Assembly: GCA_037962975.1 (NCBI GenBank)
Contig: CM075676.1
Span: 45,618,001 to 45,682,000, forward strand
DNA from: Clitoria ternatea
Taxonomy: Eukaryota; Streptophyta; Magnoliopsida; Fabales; Fabaceae
Direction: 5' to 3'
Length of the DNA stretch: 64,000 bases
Part shown: piece by piece, positions 33,737 to 45,528 of the stretch
How the letters are laid out: each line of letters opens with the position of its first letter
How positions within the stretch are numbered: position 1 is the stretch's first letter
The notes under the pieces: model-generated
Told to the model about the DNA's origin: nothing
Databases searched by the model: none
What the model saw: the letters and a program-made list of their open reading frames with translations, nothing else
Program-made: the position numbers and the translations under genes

Positions 33737-35217
33737 TGTTAGGAAATCCCTAAACATGAGCAGCGAAAAAAAAGGATTCCATAGGATTTGCAAAGTTCCG
33801 TGTTTCAAAGCACAAAACAAACACAAAAAAAAAATTCATTTTGGATTACCTCTTGAAGAACACCGAAGCAGTCATAGCCTCATCCTTTAGGAGTCCACAC
33901 GAGCACTCCCACCAGAATCGCAACCCTTACCAACTGCTAGTTTGACGGCGTGTAGCTCTTGTAACTTTTGCAAATTTGTGTCTCACTTGAGTGAATGGCA
34001 TATGGGCATCTTATGCTCTATTTATAGGCTTAGGTTTTACCTAATTTGTTCTCTCTAAAAAGTGGGCTCCTTACTCATTCCAAATGAGTTAGGCCCAATA
34101 GCTTTATTTTAGTCCAACTAAAATAAGACAACATTTTCTGATGGGCTTACTCTATGTGTGTGACCCTACAGGTAAAATACCCGGTCATATTAATAATAAA
34201 TTATTTTATTATTAATATAAAATAAGAGCGGTATCTAGCAATGCATCATTATGTCCGAATATTATTTAATATCAACATAACCTATAAGTGATAATTATTT
34301 AATATGTTTGTTCCTTTTGTCACGATATCCTAATTGGGCCCAAGGCATGGTTGCGTCATCCTTGTACGGCCCAATTTATTTTACTTGATACCGGAGTAGA
34401 CTGGATCCGAATAAATATCTAATATTTATTCTTTCTAGCATGGCCATGCGTTTTCTTAGTCTTACTCCATTAAGTGGCCTATAGATATCACTCATGTCAC
34501 ATAGGAGAGACAAATCCCATCTACATCACTCACATCCCTCTGCATAATTTGTTCATTGCCTAATCATAACCTTTATAGTCCTCTTGTTATAGAAGATGTT
34601 TAATTGTATTAAAATAATAAACTCCTCATGTAGGAATCGTAGTGAATTCAGGTCGAAGGTCTACATATACCATTATCACATTAAGAATCGTTTATGACAA
34701 TCATGTAAGGATCCATGCAACGTTCTCATGGTGGGTCTGTCCAGTACATCATTACTCTTAATGTGTACCCATGTGAAGACTTGATATCATCTATATCTAT
34801 TATCTATGAGATCAGGTCATCAGTACACTCACACACTAATCTTAATGTATTTACATGTCCCCATATAAATACTTGACTAGGGATATTTTAGGAATAACTT
34901 TTATATGACCTATTACTCCAAGGATAAATACGTTTTAAAACAATTTTAAACTGAAATATATATTTTATTGATAAGCAGAAAAATGATACAAATGAAAAAG
35001 TATAAAAGCTCATAGTGCATACACCAACAATCTCCCACTTGCACTAGAGCCAGTCAGACATTTGCCTAATGCCTAATGATCTAGTGTGCCCCTCATGTTT
35101 TTGTTGTGTAAGAGGTTTTGTGAGTGGGTCAGCAATATTCTCATCAGTATGCACCTTACATATCTTTATATCTCCTCGATCAAGGATCTCCTGCTTCCTT
35201 TCGAAGTTTGCCAAAAA
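33737..35217 (-). mobile_element. Ty1/copia 3' fragment (RNase H tail plus 3' LTR)
   Basis: On the minus strand 35217-35030 encodes the end of a copia RNase H (VHTDENIADPLTKPL, then HEGHTRSLGIRQMSDWL and a stop). A polypurine stretch (GTGGGAGAT) leads directly into an LTR that begins TGTTGGTGTATGC at 35029 and ends TTTCCTAACA at 33737 (1293 bp, TG...CA). The rest of the copia element is missing. The Tat RT core between 33736 and 35218 is also absent, so this is not a simple insertion: either a truncated insertion with host deletion or later recombination. Confidence 0.88.
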
Positions 35218-36229
35218 GTCCATGTCATTCTACAAGGTGCTAAAGAAGACAGACGCATTTGAGTGGACCCTTGAGTGTGAACAAGCTTTCCAAGACCTCA
35301 AAGCTTATCTTGCATTCCCTCTAATTTTGATGTAGCCTGAGGTAGGGTCAGATTTAATTCTCTACCTTTCTATAAGAGCTGAGGCGGTGAGCTCGGTCTT
35401 GGTCTAAGAAGATGACCCGATCCAGAGGCCAGTTTACTTCACCAGTAAAACCCTACAGGGGGCTGAGATCCTATACCAGCGGGTGGAAAAGTTTTCCTAC
35501 AGCCTTGTCGTGGCCGCCCGATGGCTTCGCCCCTATTTCCATAGTCATCAAATAGTGGTACGAACTGATCAACCACTAGGAAAAATTTTTAGAAGCCCGA
35601 AATTGCAGGGCACATGATATCCTGGGCCATGGAGCTATCCGAATATGGTATTCAGTATGAATGCCGAGGACCTATAAAAGCTCAGGTACTCATAGATTTT
35701 TTAGTAGAATTGGGAGAAGACAAGGATGAATACGACGCGGAGCATGGTTTATGGACCCTCTCGGTAGATGGCTCCTTCAACGCTAAAGGCAGTAGAGCAG
35801 GCGTTGTTTTAGAATCCTGGCTGGACTAGTTATTGAGGAATCATTGCAATTCCGATTCAAGGCTAGCAAAATCAAGCAGATTATGAAGCGCTCATCGTTG
35901 GGCTATAAACAGCCATCGATCTGGGCGCCAGATATGTACAGGCAAAGACTGACTCCCAGCTAGTGGCTTAGCAGATTGAAGGGTCATACCAAACCAAAGA
36001 CCCGACCCTAGTGAAGTACTTGGCCCGAGTAAATGAGGTAGTCAAGAACCTCAAGCATTTTCGAGTTGTTCATGTCTCACGAACAACGGATGAACGGCCA
36101 GACATCCTGGCTAAACTCGCTAGTATGGTCAAGGCGGGGAACCTTAAGACAATTGTTCAAATTGTCTTGGAAGAGCCTACAATCTAGGAAACACAACAGA
36201 TTCATCAGGTATGTGAGGTTCAAATTAAA
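35218..36229 (+). pseudogene. Tat element RNase H and archaeal-type RNase H
   Basis: RNase H resumes with MSFYKVLKKTDAFEWTLECEQ (open to 35335), then PVYFTSKTLQGAE, YQRVEKFSYSLVVAARWLRPYF and AMELSEYGIQYECRGPIKAQ. A second RNase H begins LWTLSVDGSFNAKGSRAGVVL (about 35750-35815). It continues in another frame with NQADYEALIVGL, a KTDSQLVAQQIEGSY motif and an ILAKLAS end near 36115. This dual-RNase-H arrangement is characteristic of the Tat lineage. Stops lie at 35333-35335 and 35827-35829, with others in the alternate frames. Confidence 0.85.
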
Positions 36230-37470
36230 ATATATGGATGACCCATATCGTTGATCTTTTAAAGCAGGGAATACTCCTGGAAGATCGACAGCAACCAAAG
36301 AAATTACAAGTCCAAGCGGCTAATTACACTCTGATGGATGGACTCTTATATAAGAGGGGTTTCACCATGCCCCTCCTAAAATGCCTAAACGAAGAACAAG
36401 CCGACTACGTCATCAGAGGGTTATACTCAGGAATCTGTGGTCTTCATAGAGGGGTCTGACTCTTAACGGCTCGAGTCCTTAGAGCAGGATATTCCGGGCC
36501 CACTCTACACTTTGATTGTTACAACTTTGTTAAAAAGTGGGACTCTTGCCAGCGCAATGCCAACCGGATCCACAGCCACCGAGAGCCGTTACACAGAATA
36601 CTGCCATCGTGGCCTTTTAACACTTGGGGGATGGACATTTTGGGTCCTTTTCCCCCAGGAAAAGAACAACTCAAGTTTCTCTTGGTAGCCATCGACTTCT
36701 TCACCAAATGGATCGAAGCCGAAGCTTTGGCAACCATCACGGTAGTTCAAGTACAAACTTTCACATGGAAGCACATTGTTTGCAGGCACAGACTCCCCCA
36801 CACTATCATTTCTAACAATGGCCGACAGTTTGCAGATAAAAGTTTCATAGAATTTTATGAAAACTTGGGTATAAAAAGGAAATTCTCCTCTATGAAACAC
36901 CCGTAGACCAACGGTCAGGCTGAGGCAGCAAACAAAGTCATCCTTCAGCAGCTGAAAAGATGGCTTGGACAAGCCAAGGGTCGGTGGACAAAAGAATTGC
37001 ACAGAATTCTTTGGGCCTACCACACTACTCCACACTCGTCGACCCACGAGACTCTGTTCTGACTTACGTACGGAGCCGATGCAATGATACCCGTAGAGTT
37101 GGGAGAGCCCACCTTCCGACGTCTAGCTTATGATGAAGACACAAATGACAAAGGGAGGCAAGAAGATCTAGATCTCATCCTAGAAGAGTAAGATGTGGCA
37201 TACGTTAAGATACAGGCGGCTAAGCACAAATCTTCCCAAAAATGGAACTATTTTCTCCGACCCCAACCCTTTAGAAAAGGCGATCTTATTCTACGCACCG
37301 TGGATAATAACAGAAGAGCACGGGAAGATGGCAAATTAGCGCCCTCCTGGGAAGGGCCATACCGAATCAGAGAAGCATTGAAGAAAGGCGTATACTGAAT
37401 AGAAGAGTTATTAGGCAAGGAACTTCCCAGAACTTGGAATGCGACCCATCTAAAGATGTATTTCAACTAA
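36230..37470 (+). pseudogene. Tat element integrase
   Basis: The N-terminal zinc-binding part spans GLLYKRGFTMPLLKCL to CQRNA (36330-36560). The catalytic core has WGMDILGPFPPG (first Asp), then TIISNNGRQF, where the usual second catalytic Asp is Asn, and NGQAEAANK with the Glu after a stop at 36904-36906. C-terminal parts are YGADAMIPVELGEPTFRR and GDLILRTVDNN, ending at a stop near 37468. Further stops are at 36457-36459, about 37060 and about 37189. The Asp-to-Asn change alone would abolish strand transfer. Confidence 0.87.
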
Positions 37471-38020
37471 TTATTGTACGCCCGGGCACTCTTTTTCCTA
37501 CCTGAGGGGTTTTTCCCTCAGGAGGTTTTAACGAGGCCCCCTTACCATCTCTTTTATAAAATTTTATTTATTTATCAAAAACTTCTTTCTCATTCAAGTA
37601 CGTGAAAAGTTTAAGCACGGAATCGATCCCTCGGCACTCGATATGAAGACTTGAATCTGTTCAAGTGCATGAAAAGTCCAAGAACGGAATCAGTCTCTCG
37701 GCACAAGAAATAAAAGACAACAATATGTCCAAGTACGTGAAAAGTCCAAGCACGAGACGAATCCCTCGACATACGATTTAAAGACTTAAACTCATCCAAA
37801 TATCACACGTGTTAAAGAAAAATTTAACTGTCAGCCGGTAGGACAAAATGACAATGAAAGAAATAGAGTAACAGCAACATACAGGTACATTAAGTTCATT
37901 AATATAATTAAGTTCACATACAGGTACATTCATACGACAAGAAAACAAAAAAAGATATCACGTAAAAATCCCTTAAGAAGGACCAACGATCAAAACTCAA
38001 GAAGTCTACTCAGATACACC
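37471..38020 (+). repeat. Tat 3' region with ~67-bp tandem array (array A)
   Basis: Three tandem units start CAAGT(A/G)C(G/A)TGAAAAGT at 37595, 37662 and 37730, and end near 37797 (periods 67 and 68). A degenerate unit with the same CCCTCGAC core lies at about 42612-42700, behind the other antisense ORF copy. No sense-strand gene is seen here. Confidence 0.85.
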
Positions 38021-41000
38021 TCACTCCTTACTCCCGTCCTTATCCGCCTGCTCACCCTCTGAGTCGGGTAGAGGGACGATGTGGCCATCCACAACTACGT
38101 TAAAGGGATCGAGACCTTCAAAATTCAGCACAACAGCAGCGTAACACCCTAAATTTTAAAATAAAAGATTAATTAAGGAGATAAATATTAAATGATTATA
38201 GTTGGGTTAATTAGTGTTCCAAAATATTGGGAATAAATAAATTAATATTTTTGGGAACTATTTATAATTTATTAGAACCGGATAAGCTAAAAATAATCCC
38301 GGTTGAAATATGGGTGTCAGACCAAGTATCCCCAATTGGGATGATATTGGTCAAGGCTGTTGAGGATATTATTTGAAATTCGAATATGTATTCGGAATAA
38401 TTTTTGGATAAAGAGCGGAGCCCGAACAAAGATCCTATTTGTCATAAAATGATAAGTCTTTAAAGAGGGATTAAAAATAAAGCCAAATAGCCCATTTTTC
38501 TCTTCTTATGCCCGTCAGCTTCTTGGTTCCTCTTAACAAACACCTTGCTTCTTCTTTTCCTCTATTCTTCTCCTTTATATCCTCTTCTACTTCTCTCCAA
38601 AAACCCTAAGCAAAAAGGTGGTGGCTCTCTTCTCCTCTCCTATTTTCGTTCTTGAAGGAGCTTGGAAGAGCTTGGAGCTTAAAGTCTCACCCTCATTTCT
38701 CCTCATTTTCGTGTAGCTCTTCCCTTTCTTGGAAAACTCTCTCATTCCTTCTCTTGAGGTAAACTCTTGCTATTTTTTAAGAGTATGAACTATGAGTTTT
38801 TGGGTTTTGATGTTGGAAAAGTGATTTAATGAGTGTTGTTGGGTTTTAGAGAAACCCTAACCCTATGATTTGGGGGAAATACAAAATATAGGTAGAGAAG
38901 CATTTATTGTGTTAAATAATTGTTATTGGTGAGGTGAAATGATGTTATTAATGGTGAATGGCCATTAATGAAGCCTAATGGTTGCTGAGAACCATTAATA
39001 TGGGAACCCATTAATGGGTTTGACATTAAAAGTGCATAATAATAAATGTAGGTGCCTAAGCCGTGGTGGTTGTGGTAGAATAAATGAAATAAATGGAACT
39101 TGAGAGTTAAGATACTAGAAGACACCAAGTAAATGAATATGAACATTAAACCGAGGTGGTTGAATAAAAAATAATTGTGTGATATATTATGATGTAGGAA
39201 ATAACCCCAGTTATGAGGTGGAATCATCGGACCATGTTGATTACTACTTCTCTTGAGGTAGGAGGGGATAACTATTCTAAATGCATGATTTCATCCATTG
39301 ATGATGTGAAAATATGTGTATATGATTGTGCTTAATGATTACTTGTGTGGACGATGTAATGATTTCATGATTTGAGTGTATTTAGAATGCCTGATTTTAT
39401 GTGGCATGTATTTGGGATGATGAATATGATATTAAGATGGTCTGAGCCAAAGTCAATGATCCGATATGGGACCAGCCACGAGAGTTAATAGATGGCTAAG
39501 ATTTTATATTGGTGCTGTATGTATTCGGTATGATTATCCGGTATCCCAATGAGAAGAGACTGATCTTGATGTCCTGGAGATCCTTCACACCGACCTTACA
39601 TCTCTAATATGGAGAACGGATTCCATCTAATATGTGAGGTGTTAACACAGATATCCCGGTATAGGGAGATCGCCTATACGGTCTTATCAGTCTGAAGTTT
39701 TACCTGTTGAGTTAGTATTGTACACCAAACAGATGAAGTGATATTAGTACTTTGGTACCAGTATTGAGACCGGATCAGATATGTTGAATATGTTGATGAA
39801 ATATGTTATGATGGTTTGAGACCATATTTTGAATTAAAATCAGTGATTTGAAATATCCTAATTATGTATATGTGAATTAATAAATGTGATTGCCACTAAC
39901 TGCCAATATTCCAACGAGAATTGGTAAAGATTGAGAATATTGAAATCCACTAAGTGGTAGTAGTGAATGGACGATTGATTGAGTGACATTTAGGATGCAC
40001 AGTGTGAGAGTAAATTGATTGGCATTTGCATCCATGGCATATTATTCGCTGTCTATATGGAATATTAGGGGTTCCAATAGGCAGGCCTAGTGGGAGGGCG
40101 ACCCAGTGCACGGGTATACTATTACTGCTCCCTAGTGATTTGGGGAATCACGAAGCTGTCCTTAGTTCAATGACAAGGCACCCTATGTGGCAGGCCCTGT
40201 GGGAGGGCGGCTCTGTGATGAGTAGTTTACCTCGGTGTCCGACGGGGCACGAATCCCTTAATGTGTGTTCGGGGGAGGCCCGTATCACTCTGGCAAGTAA
40301 GGCCATAATGATGATCCGCAAGTCACGGGGTGACTAGTGCTACAGATGGGCGAGAGCGGTTTGGTACCAGTAAAAGTACGATGTTGTAAGCATGCATGAA
40401 TTGAGATATATGTGTACATATTTTACTACTACAGTAGGGGCATATTAGCACACCTATGCTTGTCCCACACTTGATATGTTGTTGTGTCCCACAGTCGGAT
40501 CCGTATTTGAAAATGATTCCTTTGTGCATATGCATTAGCTTTAATAGCATTTGCATATAGCTGGAGATATGCCTAGTTGATAGCCCGTGGTGGCGATGGA
40601 TGATTTTTAAATAGAGGGAAAGTAAGCCGAGGTACTAACATTACAAGTGTGATGATTATTGAGAATGTTAAGGATATATTATGTATGATATTGCCTTGTG
40701 AATATACTTAATTGGACATGTATTGTGCTGGGATGGAATGATGTATCATGTGTGTGAAGCTTGTGATGTTTTCTTGAAAAATGAATATAATACACACATA
40801 TATAAATATCATCATAATGTATGACTTTGGTACATTTGGATTATGTTACTCACCTCCTAGTTGCCATTTTTAAGTTTGATGTAGGTATGAAGTAAAACCC
40901 TACTCTTTTAGAGGTCGAGGATTGATGAAGGTAAATGTGGAAGGAATGTGGGAGAGCCTTGGCTGGCATATATGTATTCATCTTATATAGCATATGGTGT

Positions 41001-42510
41001 GTATATGCTTATTTTGAAATTAATTTGATGATAGTTGATTTTGGAGGTCATAAAGGAAAATTAGACCGTATGTGTATGGCCAATTTTCATTAATGACCTT
41101 GATAATGTATGAATGATATTATTATTATGGAAATATATTTATATTGTTTAACAAATCAATGAGGCATCTTTCATCCTCTTTTTGGTATATATTTTTAATA
41201 ACTCTTAAATTTAATTACATCTTCTACTTTTCCATTGTGACGGCCTCAAGTCCGGTTGTCTAAGGAGCACTCTGATACCGTTTTATATCTTCATATATGA
41301 GATCAGTTATTAAATGATCCGGGGTAATTACTTGGCATTATATATATATATTGAATTTCTTCTCCTTAAAGTTAATTCAAATCGTGAAAAATTTACCCAT
41401 GTTTTCGAGACGGGGTGTTACAAGCAGGGTTTTGGACAGCGATCTACTCTTGACATAGTTGGAATGCACTGACATACTTCACAATAGTATCCCTCTCTGC
41501 CGTTATGAGATTCTCCCCCACCTTCTTTTGCAGAGCCTTCAAATTCGATCGGACCATCTGAAGGTCCCTCTCTAAGGTGAGCTTTTTGAGGGACAAGGCA
41601 TTATACGTCTCCTTGACCTCTGAAACTTTTCGGTCCCAGTAGGAGCACCTCTCATCCGCCGCCAATAATTGTGACTCCACCCAATATCGCCCTGCTTTAA
41701 TAGCTTTCAAGTCTTCTTCGGCAATAGCCAGCTCTGACTCTGCCGAATCTTATTCCGCCCATGCGGTCTCTAAGTCTTACTCTGACTGTTGTAGGACCTA
41801 CTTCATAGAGGCGATCAGCTCTCTTGTATTCCCAACACGAGCAACATCTTTCTTTCTCCCCTCTCGTAACAGCTCATTCTTCTTCTTCTTCAAAAAGTCA
41901 TATTCTCGGATCAGTGCCTCCACCACCTTATCCTGATCAGCCATCCGCTTCTCGAGAGCCTGAGATATCGAAGCTGCTCGGAGCCCAAACAGCTCTACGG
42001 CTCGGCACATTGTGGTTGGGTTGGAGGAGGCATATTTTTCCTTATCCTCCCCGAAAAGGATTATGCGATTCAAAAACTATGAAATAGGGAAGCGCGCGTC
42101 CCAAAGAGAAAGAACTGGGCTCCTGTTCGTGCCCAATGACCCATTAACAAACCCTTCCCCAGGGTAATTGGTCGTGTCCACTACACTAGGGATGGCCCTA
42201 GCGATTGACTCCGCGGACGTAAATCGGTCAGGTTCAGAGACTGTATTCCTGATTGGCGTTGAAGTTTCCCCACGAGCCGCCAAGGCAGTGACCCATGTCT
42301 CTTTTTCCCCCTCACCGTAGGAAGCAGTAACAACCCCAACAGGAGTAACCACCGTAGTTGGATAAGACTAGGATGCTCCGTCACCTCCTGTCACCACCGG
42401 GGAGAGTTTTGTTTTCTTGGTAACTCTCGTTTCAACCCCCTACGGGTGTACCTCTTAGTAACATTTCATTAGATCCTTAAGCGTCAATTTGTGCAGAGCC
42501 ATATCACCTA
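38021..42510 (-). pseudogene. Tat antisense ORF, copy 2 (coiled coil), split by solo LTR
   Basis: The minus-strand product starts at an intron-acceptor-like GGGTAG at about 42505 with DMALHKLTLKDLMK. It continues through a low-complexity segment (42352-42077), then LFGLRAASISQALEKRMADQ (about 42000-41930) and two long heptad-rich coiled-coil stretches (41990-41820 and 41710-41440). At 41422 the solo LTR interrupts it. The acidic C-terminus (VLNFEGLDPFNVVVDG) lies at 38135-38021 beyond the LTR, with a stop at 38021-38023. It parallels copy 1 module by module but lacks the N-terminal domain exon. Stops near 42425-42435, 42077 and about 41740-41800 disable it. Function unknown. Confidence 0.7.
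38140..41422 (+). repeat. Solo LTR, 3283 bp, TSD AGCAG
   Basis: It begins CGTAACACCC (TG mutated to CG) and ends GGGGTGTTACA, with AGCAG on both sides (38135-38139 and 41423-41427). No internal retrotransposon sequence is present, so it is the product of LTR-LTR recombination. It interrupts antisense ORF copy 2. The layout is related in style to, but clearly distinct from, the 19362/27995 LTRs. Confidence 0.9.
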
Positions 42511-42839
42511 CCCATAAACATACAACACACGGTCAGGGACAGATGAAAGGTCAGGGATAGATTAAAAATAAGCAATTCAATCAGTACAGTATAGGCTTTT
42601 GTTAATGTTTTAAATTCCGAGCAAAAGATACACCCCTCGACGCATATGCCGAAAGCCTGAATACACTCCAAGCTGAGCACAACACGAAGTGAGTCTCCAA
42701 AACATACGCGTGTATGACACAGTCAACAACACAAAGGGAAAAGTGCGGCTAAGGATGCAGATTCCAAAAATATTCCATTCATTCATTAAAATTTATTACA
42801 TTATGGTAAGAACAACATAAAAACAAACAAGAGACATAG
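42511..42839. repeat. Junction between antisense ORF copies
   Basis: On the minus strand 42511-42600 is where an intron upstream of copy 2 would lie. 42612-42700 is a degenerate array-A unit (CCGAGCAAAAG...CCCCTCGAC). 42740-42839 is AT-rich. The order array unit, then antisense ORF, matches 37595-38021. This is why a tandem duplication of the whole module is suggested. Confidence 0.6.
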
Positions 42840-45528
42840 CTAAACATTGGAATCAGTTGCCGGGGCATCAGCAGCAGGAGTCTCAGTCTCGGGAGACTTG
42901 GGGGCGAAAACATTCACAGTCGAGTCTGTACTGCCTCGACTGCTTTTTAGGAATAAACAACTCTCCCCACAGACCAACACAAGACCTTTCAGTGTGTTTT
43001 TGTCCTCACTCACACACTTCCCGAGAACTTCCCAAGAGGTCACCCATTCCAGAATTACTCCAAGTTAAGCACGCTTAACCTTGGAGTTCTTAAGTGATAG
43101 GCCAACGAAAAGGCTAATGCACTTGTTGGTATAGGTAGTACGAATTCATTCCTTTAAGCTATCCTCGACTGTATAGTCCCATACCTATACAGTCTTTGGA
43201 TCATCTTATTTTGGTATGTATTCAGTTCGTTCATGTGTCCCTCCCACTAGAAGCCTGCCAGAAGCCGCTCCTTGTCCGTGCCTATGCACCGATGATCACT
43301 CCCCACCCTCAACAGTGCCCGGGATGTCACATTCCCCGTTGGAAGCCTGCAAGGAGCCACTCCTTGTTCGTGCCCATGCACCGGCAATCACTCCCTGCCC
43401 TTAACAGCGCTGGGATGTCACAGAGTCTGTATGACCCTCCGATTCGATCCCAATGGCAGCATCAACAGTTACCTCATCCTCTCCCTTAGAGTCCAGAAGG
43501 TCCACTTTCTTACCATCCATAATGATGTGGAATGGACCAACACCGTCCAGATTTAACTCCAAAGTAGGATTTAGTAGTTGTATCTGCTGCTGACAGAGCT
43601 CGAAGGCCGATACATACTTCTCTGAGACTTCTTCCACCACAAAAAGCTTGTAGGTCTCCTTCTTCTTCTCAAGAGCAGATTCTGCCTCCTTCAGCTTTTT
43701 CTCCGCCTCCTCTCTGCTTACACAAACTAGGCTATAATCCTCCTCAACTGAGCTTAGCTTCCTACCAAGATTGGCACACTACTCTGTAGCAGTAACCAGC
43801 TTCGTCTCAGCTAGCTCTTGCCTCTTCTGGGCCTCAGACAACTCAGCTTTAGCCTACTTGAGCTCGGCGGCCATTCCCCGGATCTCCTTCCGGGCGCTGT
43901 CGAGTTGTAGGACGGAAAAGTCACAGGATTGTTGCGGCTGGTCCTTCTCCCGAAGAAGAGTAGTCCTCTCCGCCCTCAGCACCGCCAACTCTTTCTCCTA
44001 CTCCACAAACTTTTTCTCCAGGAACCGAGTCATTGAGGTCGCTCAGAGGTTGAACATCTTAATCGCCCGACATATGGATGGCGCATTCGAACCTTCAAAC
44101 TTCCTCTCATCCTCCTTGAAGACCACTGTCCAATCCACAAAGCCAGGAACCAAAAATTGGACATTCCATAACGAATGAACAGGATTGTGGGTGCCAGACA
44201 AAGACCCGTTGGCGAAGCTCTCCCACCTCCTGTCTTCAAGCTCCATCGCACTGGGAAGGGTGGCGGCAATCCGTTCCGCTGATACTTCCCCTATAGAACT
44301 GGCCCCATCTAATCTTCGGCTCACCCAGCTTTGAAGCTCAAGTATCTCCTCCTCCTATTTAGGGCTATCAGATATCACAATCCGAGAGGCCCCCACCCTA
44401 GGCTGATCGTCAATGCGTCTAGGGGAGTCTAGGCGACTCACCCCGAAGGCCTCTGACCCCGCTCCACCTTCCCGATCAAGTTGACTCGAGCGTGACCTTT
44501 TGGATGATCAACCCACCTCTCTCTCCAACTGCGAAGTGGTAGGAACCACGGAGATGAGGATGGCGTTGGTGATAACCCAAGGAGAACCCTCAGGTACAAC
44601 AGAAGTGTCACCCTTTTGTGCCGCCTTTTTGCTCCCCTCGGCTCGGGAACCCTTCCCAGGGTAATGTTTCTTCAAATCCTTCACGGATAGCTTCTCAAGG
44701 GCCATGTCAGCTACACAAGTAGCATACACTCAGTTAAAAAAAACAAAGCAAGTCGTAAAACTAAGAAAGCACAATGACAATAGAAACTACTTTCACCTAT
44801 CCAGGTGTCAAGAGATTCCGGGTGAGGGGACAGGGCGATAAAGGCCTGGGAGCTAAAGAAAATCTCTAAGTCGTCAGACAAAAATTATACGTCTTCCCTC
44901 TTAGACAAAGACAAATCATCCAAAGACACTCGAAATTGGAATGGAGTACGGGTCCAATAGAGGGGAAAACGGGGTTTACTATCCGTGTAGTGCAGAAAGT
45001 CCTCCCCGGGTGGGTCCAACCCCACTCAGATTTGAAGAAACCCATTTTAGAATTCTTGTAGGACTGATCGAAGGCCCTGATGAGGTTACGACGAATAACG
45101 CCATTCAAGGAAACCTATCCTATTGGTGTCCCCGCCTTGGGAATTTTAGCATTAAAGAAATAGAAGAATAACGATACTGATGGAGTGCGGCCGAAATGCT
45201 CACATAATATCTCAAATGCCCGCACAAATGCCTAGCCATTCGGATACAATTAGGTTGGGGCAATGTTCAAAGCACACAATACCCCGATTTGGAAATCAGA
45301 AAAGGGAAAAGAAAGGTGGAGCCAGGAGAAAAAAGTCTTGTACACGAAGGTGAAGTCTAACTCACCAGGATCTCTACGCTCATGGAAAACCTTATCGGAC
45401 TCAGAGCAACAAAGGCACTCTACATTTCGTGCAAAAGTACAATGGTTGAAGGTTCCCGATGCCCATAGTTGGGCCACGGCTTCCTCACTCTGGAGAGACG
45501 AGGAAAGAAGTAATACCTCGTCTCTCAC
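42840..45528 (-). pseudogene. Tat antisense ORF, copy 1, with N-terminal gypsy-transposon domain
   Basis: Read on the minus strand. Exon 1 (45528 to 44797) holds LDFTFVYKTFFSWLHLSFPFSDFQI, LCALNIAP, AFVRAFEILCEHFGR, FFYFFNAKIP and, after a frame change, RFPLYWTRTPFQFRV: the plant 'putative gypsy type transposon' domain (Pfam Transposase_28 type). An 86-bp intron follows (44796-44711, GTGAAAG...TTGTGTAG). Exon 2 (from 44710) has DMALEKLSVKDLKKHYPGK, a Ser-rich linker, RAIKMFNL and a long coiled coil to about 43600. Then come LNLDGVGPFHIIMDG and an acidic C-terminus. A 496-bp LTR-like insert lies at 42927-43422, and the tail resumes to a stop at 42840-42842. At least eight nonsense codons. Its biological role is unknown. 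Confidence 0.8.
42927..43422 (-). repeat. Small LTR-like insert, 496 bp, TSD GAGTC
   Basis: GAGTC flanks both ends (42922-42926 and 43423-43427). The minus strand begins TGTGACATCCC, a gypsy LTR start, and ends AGTACA, giving TG...CA. Inside, two tandem units of about 90 bp share AAGCCTGC, GCACCG and GGGATGTCACA words (about 43250-43335 and 43340-43422). It splits the C-terminal coding part of antisense ORF copy 1. Probably a solo LTR. Confidence 0.75.

Noticed and set aside
37595..37797. Possible tRNA or snoRNA cluster
   Set aside because: No cloverleaf or box motifs; simple tandem repeat.
42847..43489. Plus-strand open frames of 62-97 codons
   Set aside because: They are shadows of the antisense ORF and of the LTR-like insert at 42927-43422.
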